Origin: Chromobotia macracanthus
Taxonomy: Eukaryota > Chordata > Actinopteri > Cypriniformes > Botiidae
Assembly: GCA_036877525.1 (NCBI GenBank)
Contig: JAZGTH010000009.1
Span: 2,881,501 to 2,945,500, forward strand
Direction of reading: 5' to 3'
DNA length: 64,000 nucleotides
The notes beneath the pieces were generated by a model. The model was not told the origin of the DNA. It did no database searches and worked only from the letters and a program-made list of their open reading frames with translations. The position numbers and the translations under genes were made by a program. Of the stretch, positions 22,201-35,975 are shown in pieces (position 1 is the first letter of the stretch; the number at the start of each line of letters is the position of its first letter).

Positions 22201-25200
22201 AGAAGGGTCCTTAACTCTGAAGGCATATGGTGCCTTCTAAAACCCCAAAACATACATGAACAGTTACATACATGCACAACCACCTGTTTGTGAATCCACA
22301 ACATCTTGTTGCATCTCACCATTTTAGCCTCGACACTGCACCATACCTCTGTGTGAGAGCTAATACCAATGCGCTGTATATGTAATTATGTATCTCATTA
22401 ACCAAATCGCAGGAGTTAACTGGCATTAACTAACATCCATAGCATTTGCCTTAGTTACACGTATTTGTGTTATTAATTTAGCCCACCTCAATCATCCCAC
22501 TGTTAGCCATCACCACACCAGACAGCCTCCCGGAGGGGCTCTGATGGGGTCAGCAACCTTAGGAGGAGAACACGCAGGCATATTTGCACTAAATGGGTTT
22601 TGTGGATTTAATTAAAACTAATTGAGAGGAAAATGTAATGATGCCACAGAGCCTGTGGACTCAACCTGAACAGCCGCTGCTTGCTCTCTGTGCTGTGTCA
22701 AAGATTTGCTCATCACGACGAGCTTTAATCTTCTTATAACCGTATAACACACTTACTGCAGTCTCATTTTCTTATCTTTATTTATCATTGTCTCAGTCTT
22801 ACACACATACACACAGACAGCTGTTTTATGATGAGGCAATAAGTTTAAGTCAAGATGTTAACTTAAACTAAGTCAAGTTAACATACTACACATGTCAGGT
22901 AGAGCTGTACACACAGTACAGGTGAGTGTGAACTGTAAGACTGTCAATCGATTACAACACGAAATTGAATAAAATACATGATGTGATGAGAAATTTAAAA
23001 AAATGAAGAAATTAAGATAATCTGAAGAATTTATACATATACATAGAGACTTTAAAAGAGTTTAAAAATACTTTAAAAAGTTTAAAAACTCACTACACTT
23101 TAACTAAAATTGTGTTAAATCAACAGTCATTTTTAAGAATAAATATATATCTTTATAAATATATATAATAAGAACATTTCAGCACAGATGTCACTTTCTG
23201 AGCCACTGACTCAAAACCATTAAATCAATTTCCCATAATCTGGACAAAGCTGCCCAAAGCAGGAAACACTCCCTGCAGCACAGGCCAGGGAGAAAGAGCC
23301 ATTGTGCTGTGATGCAAAGCCTGTGCAGAAGAGGATCTGATTAGAAAAGTGATTCTCCTTTGGGAGCCCCGCCAGCTTCACTCTGCGTGGTCTGCCCAGA
23401 CAAACAGCACTTCTCCTGGCAGTGAACACACCAGCCTGGGCCTCACTGGTGGAGGACCGCGGGACAGCAGCACCTTAACTCTACGCCTGCCACCTTGAGG
23501 AGAACCTCCATGCTCAAGATATATAGCCAGCCTTCAACCTACCCATGAATACATGTGACAGCTGGGCCACTGACTTTGAAAAACCACATAAAGCGTAAGA
23601 GATCTACAATACGGAAGTTTCTAAGAATGAAGGTTAAAATAACAGACGGTTATAGGCAACAGTACAGTTTACTTCTGCAGAAGTCAAAAAGAGTTTTAAC
23701 GGCTGACATCTCCCACAAGACCGCTTGGTCGTGACTGTGCTAAAGTTGTGATCTTTTTAAAAACCCGATGCTGCTTCTCACATTGTACAATTCAATAGAA
23801 GATGATACATAAGCAGCAAAAACCAGCAGAAACTTTCACATTGGTCAGTGGAGTCCAGCACACCTGGTTGTTTTTATGCATCTGATGTGCATTTAGTGTG
23901 CACCTTGTTAATAAAGTCTGATTGGAAACATCCCTATTAAAACATTTACATGTGTGCACAGAGGAAGTCCTCGCTTTCCTGCGGCACGGTGGTTTCATAC
24001 CCTGCTTTGTTGTCATAGCAACAGAGGTTTGGTTTTGATCTTTGGAAGAGGCAGCATGCAGCTCAATATTTTCCGAAAAACCCACAACTGTCCAAAGACC
24101 TACCTCGCATGAGAGAGCATCCAACACTGCAGGCTGAACATTACAGAAACATTAGATGAACGCCCAACAGCTCAGTACAAAGTCAACACTATAAATGTAA
24201 AAAGTACTAATACCAAGCTTTCTAAAATATCAATAGTACAGAGTGCTGATTCGTAAGCTAACATGCGGCTGCTTTTGATCACTTTATGTAAAAGCACGAT
24301 GACATTTTTGGACTTAATATTGTCATTTATGTTTCTTAATTTATGTTTCTCTAAGTAAACATAAACAGGCTGAATACAAATAAGAAAAACCCTGATAATA
24401 GGCCCTGCAGTGTAAATGCCAGAAAGAGCTCATATTATCTCACTAATATTAATCAAACATTACTATTGACAAGCAAACAAAACTGCTTGTCATTCATTTC
24501 TGTGTTCTTCAAACTGTTCACTTCAATACTGTGTGACCAGCGTTTTTTCAGCTCCTCATTACACAATCTGCATAAGATCTAGAACTTTCTAAAGACCGTC
24601 TATATCTAGCTATACTATGTCACTCATTCCATGGTTAAATCCATTTAAGTTTTGCTTAATTAAGCAAGGAAATTACAAGTGAAAAGGTCCAGCTGGGTAA
24701 ACAGTAAGAATTAACATATTAATCCAGGAAGGAACTTCCTAGAAGTTCTCGAGAAGTCTCGAGAGCTCAATAGCTGATTACATGTTTGTGGGGTTGAATT
24801 GGTTTTATGGGAATGTTTATGGTAATTACATGTTTGCAAACCTAAAGATATGAAAAAGAATGATCTTTTTTGACAAACAGAAATGAATAAAATGTTTGTG
24901 GGGTAATATACACTTTCACGTGAGGACCATGTGAGGAAATGGAGGCAGGGTAAGCCACTGACTGCTTTGCTTGTCTTCCTGCTGTTGGTATTCCATGTGG
25001 GTTAAAGTTGAAAGCTATCATGAAGTGGCTGGAATTTCAGATTTGCTCCCAGCTAATGATCCTAATCCCTCCTTCAGGAAGTACAGGTGTGTCTGGTGGG
25101 GTCGCTACACCTGTACAGGTAACACTAAGACCTTCTCAATCTAGTAAACATTCATTTGATTGGCTGATCAACCTCCAAGAGTAAGGACACTTACACAGGG

Positions 25201-28200
25201 ATGTTAATGTACCGTACTCACTCTCTACATAAATTCTGCAGTGTTACAGCTTTTCCCTTTAAAATCCAATTTCACAATCAAGTTTTTTTTTCACACGAGG
25301 CTATTACTGGCTAAAGCATATCTCGAATAATCCCACCCCTTTACAGCACGTAAAAAGCAAAATGAACTGCGATTGGCCACTTTACATGTCAGTCAGCTGA
25401 GTCTACCTGTCTAAATGGATGGTGACTGGTCAGTTTAAGCCACAAAAAGCACAGAAAAGCATTGGTAGGCAGGTCTTCTTTACATTATTTACACATGAAT
25501 AATTTTTTATGTTGAATTTCTACCATAAACAACGCATAGTTGTAATGTGATACCTACTCTTACAGTAATATAAAATTATACAGGAAGGCTTTGCTCATAC
25601 CTCCCACCCCTGCGAGGGGTCTCTGTTCGCAGGTGCAGGTGTATATCAGACAGAATCACAGTGAGGCATCTATAATCATTATAATCAAACTCATTAGCTG
25701 ATTAAACAATAAAGATGTTAATGTGTTTCAGAAAGGCAGGAGGCTCTGTGTGCTAATTCGGTTCATTATCCTGCCCCATCATCCACACCAATAGAGACTG
25801 CAAAAAACATACACACGTTCATTTCATTGTTGTTGCAAATAAAATAACACAAACAAAAGTCCTACTGCACGCCTGACACTAATACGGGAAACCAAACAAG
25901 ATCCAGATCATCCTTCTGTCTCAATTAAAACCACAATATCTCAGAACGTCGCGACATGGAAATGTGATGGTATTTGACGTCTGTGCTGCATTGTGCATGA
26001 ATTCAACAGCAAAATGGGTAAATCCTCGTGTATTATTGCTAAATAAGGAACAGATGTCATGAACTACAGAATCAACCCCTGAGGGAGAGAAAAACAGTCA
26101 TTCATTACACTACAAAATGCAGTACACAAAATGATTTCCATCTGTTGACTATTGTCTTTTAATGTTCAAACATATCTGCTGCTTTTGTGTAAGTGTTATG
26201 GGCAGGGATCTAAACTACATGAGTAATTGTACATCATTACTAAACTTAAATACTGTTTCAGGGTTTGTGTGTTTAACACTAGCACTATTAAAATAAATGC
26301 TTGTACTGTGCTCAGTTATTAATCCAAAAATAAAATCTGTTAATTGTTAAAACTTTGTTTAAACATTACAAGCACAAAGTACACATTCTGCCTTGCTGCT
26401 GAGGAGTTTTTGTATGATGGTATTTCCTGAAATCAGTTTTTACATTCGTCACATTTACTGATCTAGAATAAACTGAGAGAAAAACATCCAAACAGTCGGT
26501 AACTGAAATGCTTATTTTTTCATAGAAACATTTTTTTTAACAAAGTTTATGCATCAAACTTAATGTAGTAAGAAAATCTGCTTTATGTATCTATTTATGA
26601 AAATTTTATTTTTGACTTAAATACTACACATTTAATTGTACTTTTAATTGTAAATTTCAGGCTAGACACTTTTAATAGAGTAAAACTTGAACACAGTGCC
26701 TATATTTGGCTATATTTGTCCATTACACCTTTGGCTGTAGATGTCAATGGTCAGTCTGGGTTAATAAGCTGTCGACCTCCACAGCATTACATTAAAAAGG
26801 TCTAATAAAAGCTCAACATGGGTGCTGATTATTTTCACCATGTCTGGCTTCTTCACTTCCCAAACTACAATCAGCAGCTGAATATGTGCAATTTTTTTGC
26901 AGTTAAATCTCTCGTAAAACATTTACGACACTGTACGTCACAATAATTAAATTCTTCGACGCTGTTGATAACTCGTACTTCTACATGTCAGAAACTCAAT
27001 CAGAAAAGGGTGATGAAAAATCTGTACAGATACAAGCTGTCCGCTGTAAAACAAAGGCGGAAACAGATCCATTACCAAAGAAAAACAGAAATACAGCAAA
27101 CAAACATCATTAGACTTCCTGTCTGTGAGGCTCATGCTGGGAGTGCCACAGGAAGTCTTCTCTGTCTAATCCACTTATAAACTTACAGACCGCATGTTTC
27201 TTTCACACACACAAGCACTTCAATACACACAAACCTACAGGCTATAGAATATAGAGCAAATGCAGAACAGAACCCTGTGGATTCAACATTGCTTTTAGTT
27301 TGAGGCTTGAGTCACATTCAAATTTCCCAAAATTCATGTTAAATATTTTTTGTGCTATTCATTTAAACAGACCGTGTTGACCATGACGAATTCATGTAGA
27401 AATCTAAATACACAATTGTTTTTATGACTCTTTATGCCAACTAATAAGGGCATTACACATGTAACACTTGCTCTCCCTGTGTTTGAAACATAACATGTTA
27501 CTCTTCAGAAAGGTAGATTAGGGACTTTGCTGATAAGACACCTGAAGAGTGAAGCAAGGCTTTCACAAGAGCTATTCACACTGAAACTATCGTGGGAGGG
27601 AACACGAGGCCTGTAAATGAAGCATATGACATTAAAACATGCGTCTGGGGGTTTATAATCACAGGGCCAGTTAAAATGTAGAGCGAGTAATTCATATCAG
27701 CACCACAACCTGGATAGCAAACCAGCATGAAATCCTTGCTTTCCACGACACAAATAGCTCAGGGCTGATAGAGTCGTCGGGCAGCCAACATCCATAGATC
27801 ATACACAGAAAAATATACACATGCTAGGACTGACCAATATAGCTAAATAGCAAACAAATACGCATTTAAAATTAAAAGAAACAAAAAAATTGGGCCGTGG
27901 TTTGTTTTTTTCCCACTCGCAAGCTCGCAACAAGACAGACGTTGAAGGGGGGGTGGTTAACAGCTCTGGCATCAAAGAAACGTTTTCAGATTTTGATTAA
28001 AGATTACGAGGACACATGAAATTAAAAATGACATGCATGGATAATTTATATTGAACACTGCAATATTCCATAAAAAAATGAAGAATTGAAGATTGCTAAG
28101 CATTTTGATGTTAAGTCTAATGCTCTACAGTTTACTGTTGCAGTATCTTCAGCACTCCATAAATATCCTAAAAGAGAAAGTTTTAAAAAGAAAACAAAAA

Positions 28201-31200
28201 TTTTGTTTTACAAAAATAGCACTCTGGTCCTCTTTAAAAGGATGAAGTGAAAGACATTTTGTAAAAGAGCAACAGGAGTCTGCCTCTTCTAAAACTGCTG
28301 AACAAACTGTTGATAATACTAGAGATGTGGGAGGACAGAAAGAACAGGGCACACACTTTTCCTCTAGGTTTTATTTACCCCATTACCATGTTAACAGCCT
28401 GTAGGAAAACCTGACCAGCTTTGCAGTGAAGGAGAGCAAGAGAAGCAGAGGAATGGCGAGTGTAGTGTCCACAGATGCTCTGTGGGTAATTTTTACTTCT
28501 AGGAAACCATCCATTGATTCTGGAGTGGCATACTGTGGAGACCAGAAAAAAAAAAATCAATAATGTGTTGAAGGTCTGAGCATACAAAGCTGTCTCGAAG
28601 ACAGAAACACTGCATACTTTTGAGAGAAAAGAGCCCCAGGACAGCACGTACTGTACCGATCTCTCCATCACGCCTGTTTTACCCATGTGGGGGGATGTTA
28701 CAGGTACATGTGTAATGAGTATATGTATGCGTCTATAAGCTTTTGTGCAGGAAACGTTTGAAGATGTACGCTTGTTTTTACGAATGTAACCACTACAGTA
28801 TTAATCACTGAAAATCCTTTTTCATGAGAGTTCGTAAAATCTAGCAACGTGAGTGGCTGTGACAATTTTTGATGTGATACAGTCATGTTAACTTTCAGTA
28901 ACTCAAAGATAACCTTTATACTAATGAGCGATGATGCATCACAGTGACTACTGGGAGTGAACGGGAGTGAAGTTAAGTAAATATAATTTGTCTCCGCTCA
29001 CATGCACAGAAATAAAAACAGATATGCGGAAAATCGAGTTTAAATCAAGCTGATAATCATTCTTCTTGTTTACCCATTGTGCAGCCCATCAGTAGCATCA
29101 GGGTAACCAGAGAGAAAAACACCCAATAGTGACAAAACAGAAAAGTGATCATCAGACCTCCAGAGATAAAAGGCTATGAGTGTTAAGAGCTTTAAGGTTC
29201 ATGTGAGTGATCCAGAGGTTATACAGTATATGCAGGTAGGAAATGGCCTGAGGAACATGCAGAAATAATGCAACATAGTGCACGCAAATAAAAATACGAG
29301 GAAAAAATATGAAGGGGGAAAAAAATGCAGCATTCCACCAAAAACCAAGTTTTGCACTTTGGTCTGGTCTGGTGAAAAAGGCCAAACAACTGTTGGCTGC
29401 TTGTGCGGGCTGAGGGAATAAAACCATTCCTGGAGGCTGTGGAACTGCAGACCTCAGAAAAAAGGCCAGAAAAACAGAGAGAGTGAAAGAGAGAGAGCTG
29501 TTGGCAAGCAAATAATCCTATTGCAATGATACTGTATTATTTTAATTGTCAATTAATCCCTGTTAATCAAATGAATGTAAATATTAATTTAAAAAGTTAA
29601 ACATTAAAATTAAATATTGATAACTGGACCTTCTGGCTCTTCAGCACTAAGAGTGAATGCTGGTCATTTCAGAGCGAGACTGAAAACTTCCAAGCGGAAG
29701 GGCAACAAGCTACAGAAGCCAATTTCTTGAGTGAGATTGTTATCCAATCTTAAGACTCTCTCTTTCTGGAGGTGCCTCAAGGGAGGGGGGGGGGGGGCAG
29801 TCATGGAAAAGCAATATCCCTCACAGATCTCCCTGCATTCACTTCCCCTCAGTATGCTTGAAGTTCACGGTCTTGGTGGTGTCACAGCAGGTGTAATTTA
29901 TGAGCTGTTAAGAAAGCTGGGCTGTAACTGAAAAACTGGAGTACACTGTAACCTCCAGCTCCCCTACTGAATATTCCCCTAACACCACACTGACCCCAAA
30001 GTGTGAAGGCCCATAACACAGGCAGAGGGCCTCTTACCCTGCCAGAGTCCCCTAAAATACCTTTCACATTTGACTCTGCTTTCTCTTCTACAACACCAAT
30101 TTCAGACTTGCAAGAAAAAGACAGACAGGCATAGCATGTTGGGTTTTGGATGCTGGTGTTTCCACTAGGCTTCCTAGCCAACTTAACCAGCATAACTTCA
30201 GTCATAATATCAGTCAAAGAGCTTCACCATGCTGGTTGGCCAACTTTACCACCAACTTCAACACTTCAACTTTTGGGTTAGTGGGTTAGAGGCTAGTTTA
30301 ACCTCTTAAACTAACACCAAAACATAAACTAACTTAGACCTTGATTGGAACACCGCTGGTCTTTTCAACAGAGAATGGTGTGGTCGCCCAATACCCTTGC
30401 ATTTTGTTTTCATTGTGGCTTCCTACTTTTTTAATGATTATAACGTTTACCAAAACAAATAACACTGATTATTTGGCTCTGCATTTAACAATTGGAGCAT
30501 GGCTACTGATGTTGCACTAGAAGTAGCTTTTCTTTCTTTCTGATGGGGACATGTGCTTCTCACATGCTGCTGTGAGAACTAAAAATGCAGGTCAGGAAAT
30601 GTGCATTTCGAAGCGCTCTCTCACACATCTGTGCAATACCAGCCATGCAGAGCATTATCTGGTCTGCTGGTTTCTTTTCTAAACTCCTCGGATGAGGCCC
30701 AGATTACACTGCAATTACACTACAAGAGAGAGAAAGAGAGGGAGCAGGGAGGACCACTTTGAATTCTGACACAGCTGAGATGCAATACAGGACAATCTAG
30801 ACACGGACAGGTGCAGAATCTTAATCCAGTGACACAGTAATTCGTTTTCAGCGTGAGATCCTGGCATTGGACATCTGTCACGCTGTGATACCCTGCTGCA
30901 AACCCATATCAAATGAACTAAATTAATACAAAGCACTGTTTGCAAGTCTAGACTAAAAGGGTGTTAAATTCCATTTGGATGTATAATAAACTCAGGACCA
31001 TGAGAAGGGGCAATATTTCAGCCCAGCGTACTGTATGCTGGAATTCAGGAATGTGTGTCTCCTATTTCCTTTTTAAGACTGGTTAGTCTGGTTGCCATTT
31101 ATACCAGAATCCTACTTGGAAAGCACATTTTTCCTGAACCACCGGACAATTGCATTAGACCCTATTTGGGAATATTTGCTTCCAAGGACATGAAAGTCGC

Positions 31201-31505
31201 TCATGGAAGTGGGAAGATGTTATTTGAAAACATGAATGCTATGCTATGCTTACACGTTCAACTTTTTCATCCTCACATTAAACTAAACTCACTCTCGTAA
31301 TTTGGTTGCAACTTCTGAAAATGTATTCACTTTGCTTATAGTATGCGGTGTCACTAACAAAACTCAAAACTGAAATCTTTGTATGAACAGAAGCGTATCT
31401 GGAACTCCAAACAGTATTGACAACCACATTCTGCTGCTGTGTGAACAATGCCAGATGCAGCAAGACGATCAGAGCTAATAAGCAAGGAAAGACCTCAGAA
31501 CCTAC
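22201..31505. other. long intronic block without genes
   Basis: No exon or RNA gene is supported. 22480-22720 and 23210-23530 are less AT-rich and could be conserved non-coding sequence; this is only a compositional impression. A 10-bp perfect inverted repeat lies at 25081-25116 and a G13 run at 29785-29797. The stretch 30140-30260 carries repeated AGC-TGGTT/CCAACTT words typical of a decayed palindromic fish element. Confidence 0.5.
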
Positions 31506-31577
31506 CAGTGGCCTGTTGTGTTGTCTCTGGGTAATGATTTTGCAGGCCTGGGATCTCTGGAACTGTAGACCGCAACC
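31506..31577 (-). other. candidate 72-nt exon on the thra strand
   Basis: A strong acceptor (GATTTATTTCTTGCAG|GG at 31578) and a reasonable donor (CCACTG|GTAGGT, exon end 31506) bound 72 nt that is open in all three frames. It could be an optional non-coding leader exon of thra. No protein similarity was recognised in any frame. Chance pairs of splice sites are expected in a window this long. Confidence 0.28.
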
Positions 31578-34500
31578 CTGCAAGAAATAAATCGAAGATC
31601 AATAAGAGAGGATTCAGACTGAGGAGGGGAGAGCGCAGTGTGAGGAAATCAAACAGGCAGCGCAAAACAGCACAAAGCCTAATGAAGCCCCCCAAAAGCC
31701 ATTTTCCTCTCCACAAACCCCCGCCTTTACTGGATCTCCTCCCTCGGTCTTGATGGAAAGCTAATCTCCCATGTCTCAACACCCACCCCGCAGCGAAGGC
31801 TAAGCACTGCTGCACCCTTTTCTAAAAACACCGTGTTCTCCGTTTTAAGTGCCGGGTGGTACATTTACTTCTGCTGCTGTCATCTTGTTGAATTCCAGTG
31901 GCTGCAACAGGTAATAACATGTACATTCCAATAACGTCTCAATGCATCGTTGTCATCATTGAATTGTAAGGCAACGCTAAGCACCCCACAGCAAAAGGAA
32001 CTGTGCATGGTTTACTCACTGCCAAAAAACAAAAAACAACTGGAAAACACATTCCTACATTCTTTTTCTGGGTGAACTATTAAAGCTAATCAACAGATCT
32101 AAAGTTTTGGGCTTAATCGTGTTACATAATTAGATTTCAACAAGTCTTTAGTTGGAAAAAGGACGGGGGGTGTAATGAGGTAATGATGTCATCATTTAAA
32201 AGAGGAAGGATGAACCCATGTGCCACACACAGTCTGAGCCAAAAAGGGCAAATCAGGGCTTGGGGAGCGTGCAAATAGCAGTGAAGATGCAGGACTGAGA
32301 CCTTTCGACATGCTAAATTTGTGCCTTATTAGCTCAGGTCAGAGATCAGCCCATCTGTTTGCTCAGAGGACCTACAGAATAATACTGAACCAGACAGTAA
32401 TGCACATCAGAAACAAATATCAGAGATTCTACAGAACAAGCACAAGTCTTCTGCCCCGAGTTTCCACAAACAGCAGAGCTATTTCAACAATATTTAATTA
32501 TTAAAATTAGTTTATAATGTTGGTTCAGCTTTTTTGTTAAATTGGTTCACAATTCTGCCATTATTTAACACAGAAAACACAAAAAAAGTTAAATGGTTTT
32601 ACGTGTTTTTTGCATATGTGGCAAGCTAATACACAGTGGTATCCCCAAAGTACTTATTTAAAGGGTAAAGAATTAGTCTACATGATTTCTTCATACTGTG
32701 TGTGGATTACTGAGTTGGATTTAAATGCTGCGCATTTTACATGATCCTGGATAGTTCATTCCTCCAAGCTCACTTGCCATCACAGAAAGGGAACTCTATT
32801 CTAAACTGATTGGGAACAGATTTTATTCAATGTAAATAGGATTAGATCACTTCTTTATGAGTGGGAGCGATACTGGAGGTCTGTCTGAGCTGCTTCTCCA
32901 GTATTTGAGCTTTGTGTTGAACCAGGAATTAAAACGTAATAATAATGTATGCAAACAGAATTCTGGATTTGACAACAACTTTGTGTCAAGCCTAACATTT
33001 TACTCACTGAAACATACAGCTGTTACCTTTAAATATTTGGGGACTTAAATTCCCAGTGTATTTTGAGATTTGGAGGTGGGAACAGTCCACACTGGACTTG
33101 GGTTGTTTGTGCTCGTATCTCGATTAGAACATCTGGAAAACTTCATATGATCTCAAACGTGACGTTCACAAAGACAACAGCGAGGAAGAAAACGTTCCAT
33201 TTTGTTTCTGAATAAAAAAACGAAGTAGATAAGCTGAGGCTAAACTAGTGCTTCATTTGTTTCTTATCTGGTGTAAAATGCATTTAAAAGACTTCTCGGT
33301 TCTTTAAGTTTGAGAGCAGGTCTGTCGTCAGTGTCAGCGGTCAGCAGGTCATTGCATGAATAGCTGTCTGTGTGCAAAGAAAACAAAAAAAAACCACACG
33401 TGTCAACGACCAATATCTTTAATGAAACGGCAAATCTGTGTCCTGCCAGACACAGGTTGTGAATTCTGACATATCGCAGTGATAACTGCTGAAAGATTTT
33501 TGTTGATGACAGAAGTGTGGCACTTTGTCCTTTTGAACAGTGTAGTTAACTAGTTTGCCAGATTGAGAAGGGTTTAGATTCCTCTGGGGAGAAAGCAAGA
33601 GGAAAAACGTGAGGGCTCTGTCTTTAAAAGGCCTTGGTCTCAAATTGCGAGTAGAGTCCCTGTTTTAATTACAGCACTGGCATGGCGTCTCACTCGATAC
33701 AGATAACAGATCTGAGACCACTGAGTTGAAAGGCAGCAGTGTTAGACTCTCTGATCGCTGAAATGAATCCACATGCTGTGACTCCATCAGGGGGGTTTGG
33801 GTGTATATGCATCTGACATTCAAATTCATCTGGTTTCTCTGTTTCGCCACGTCCAGGTAACAGATCTGAGACGGACTCCATCCAGACCACTGTATTTGCA
33901 CAGAAATATTTAATTGCATAAACAAATACACCTTTATATAAAAACATATAAACATAAGCACCAAAACTATTATAACCATAATAACCACACTATTTTTAGC
34001 ACTAAGTCTGTATGTATGTTCTCTGAAGGTTATCTACCTAAACTACCTACTGAAATATAAACTTCAATCTCTCTGATTTGATCTAATCATATGAACTACA
34101 CTGCCTCATATATACCATGAATGTAAAGCTTCATAATAAACTTCCAAAGTAACTTCAAAGGAAATAGCCCACTTCCTGAAACCTGGTTGCAAATCCCGAG
34201 CAGCATTCACATAAACACACACATTGAGACTAAAACCAGACATTTCCTACCTGCCAACCAATTAGACAGCTGCATCTGAACGATGCCTGCATTTAGCAAC
34301 TGTAAAATGCCCCACATAAACGCAATCTGTCTGTCCCTTTACAAGTCATGTGGCTGCATTATCATTTTGATTTGCACTTTTAATTACACACGCCGCAGGC
34401 CTCCAAGTGCAACAAACCTCGCGCACACACGCCCCTCTGAACATTCACACACATGGCACAAAAAACATACAGACATACTGAATCCAGAACCCTTAAATTG

Positions 34501-34984
34501 TTAAAAAAAACCTCTCATGCCAAGTCGAGTACTCAGTATTTACAAGCAGCCACTGACTACAGTCAGGCTGGAAGCCCACAGACTCCCGCGTTCTGATGAA
34601 ATGACTTCCGCACCACTGCTACGCTGACATTAAGTGGAAGACCGCATCGTTAGACAGGTTTCGTGAATTAAACTTTGATGGCCAAAACATTGTAAGAATT
34701 CAATTCATTTCTATGAATCACTTTACACAAGCCTGGTCAATGAATCGATTCAAAACCGATTCAGTGAAAATTATTTGAAAATTATTATTCAAGTTCAAGA
34801 CCAAGTTCAGAACATACTATATAAATAGTCTGTGAAAGCTTGGAAAGCTTGCTTTGAGTCGTAAGAGTGACCAAAAATGAAGAATTTGCTTTCAGCTTCA
34901 CATTCACTTGGTCACTTTATTCCATTCATGTTTTTCACAGCAGTACTCCAATATCACAGCTCATACAAATTCATAACTTATAAC
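31578..34984. other. intronic sequence without genes
   Basis: Nothing certain. A MITE-like end (CTTTTTCTGGGTGAACTATTAAAG) lies near 32060-32090, and a DR2-like half-site pair at 33338-33351 (CGGTCA-GC-AGGTCA). 34640-34790 has repeated GAATCGATTC/ACCGATTCA words. Confidence 0.45.
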
Positions 34985-35172
34985 TCATAATCTTTATATA
35001 TTGTTATTTATTATTACCCTTACTTTTGATGTTTTTACTACTAATATTATATTGCTATATTCTGTATTGTTTTTTTATTGTTTGCTTTTGACACCAACAT
35101 GAGCAGTGCTCCTAATTTCATTGTCAGAACTGTACAAAGACAATAAAGGCTTTCAATTTAATTCAATTTAAT
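34985..35172 (+). mobile_element. possible non-LTR retrotransposon 3' end
   Basis: AATTTCATTGTCAGAACTGTAC, then AAGACAATAAAGGC, then a tandem tail of AATTTAATTC units. This resembles the 3' ends of fish non-LTR elements of the CR1/L2/Rex type (CATTGT...CAATGACAATAAAG plus a short repeated tail). No reverse transcriptase sequence is present, so the call rests on the tail only. Confidence 0.35.
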
Positions 35173-35403
35173 TCTGTAGATCTATTTTATACTTTGAAAC
35201 TACATCACATGTAAAATAAGAGCACTTGTGAAGAAGAACAGATGTTTGTCTGTTCTCTAACAAGCTGATGCAGGAATTGCTCAAGTATTGATTAATAATG
35301 TTTTTGAAAATCATCCCAGAGTTTTGTTCTGAATTGTGTGGGCCGCTTCTCTAAAAGAGGTTTGTCAGAACCCGATCCAGTTAGAGAATAACTAATGCTT
35401 TAC

Positions 35404-35633
35404 CTCCAGCGAGAAGTGTAAGCATACGATAGGAAAACAGAGAGAAACAGGCCTCTCTTGTTGCAGATTGGGGCCCTCAACTCTGCTTTGTTTTTGGGTC
35501 CATCCCAGGATCCCACGGCCAGGGACCACAAGCACTTCAGATCATTGAAACACAAACACCAAAACTCCTCGGAGACCCCAGCACACGGCACACATCCGGT
35601 AGATGGCTCTTTAAAGTCCATGGTTTGTTTGGC
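35404..35633 (-). other. candidate alternative coding first exon that would join the thra frame
   Basis: The minus strand shows an ATG in strong context (AAACCATGGA at 35621), 72 open codons plus two bases, then a donor (GGAG|GTAAAG at 35404). The open frame starts MDFKEPSTGCVPC and ends AYTSRW plus AG. Ending in that phase it would splice in frame to the 301-362 exon (AG+G = Arg, then WLDGPKRKRK). A fair acceptor (CCAGCTTCTAG) lies just upstream at 35634, so it may also be internal. No similarity to known TR N-termini was recognised. Phase agreement has a one-in-three chance of being accidental. Confidence 0.15.
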
Positions 35634-35679
35634 CTAGAAGCTGGACATGGTAAAATGCATGGACCCCTGACTGACTTTA

Positions 35680-35975
35680 TTCCATGGATGTTTCCAGGAA
35701 TGCTGCTCTCTTCCATACAATAAGGGTGGATGGGTACTAAGGGCTAGTAAAGTAAAAACTGGCCCGTACAATGTGCACAATATTCCAAGTTATTTGAGCG
35801 TTAGTCTGATGTGAGAAACAGGCTAAAAAAACTGCTAATAAATGAAAGACTTGACATAAAAGTCTCACTTGATGGCCGTGGTCACCATTCACTTTCACTG
35901 CCTGGAAAACTGCAGCTTGGACACACTGCTGTAATGAACTTTACTGTGTTCCATGCAAGAAAAAGTCAAATGGGC
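35680..35975. mobile_element. degenerate MITE related to 8455-8872
   Basis: CTGCTCTCTTCCATACAATAAGGGTGGATGGG aligns with the left interior of the 8455 element, and GGTCACCATTCACTTTCACTG then ATGCAAGAAAAAGTCAAATGGG with its right interior. The termini are not recognisable. Confidence 0.45.
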
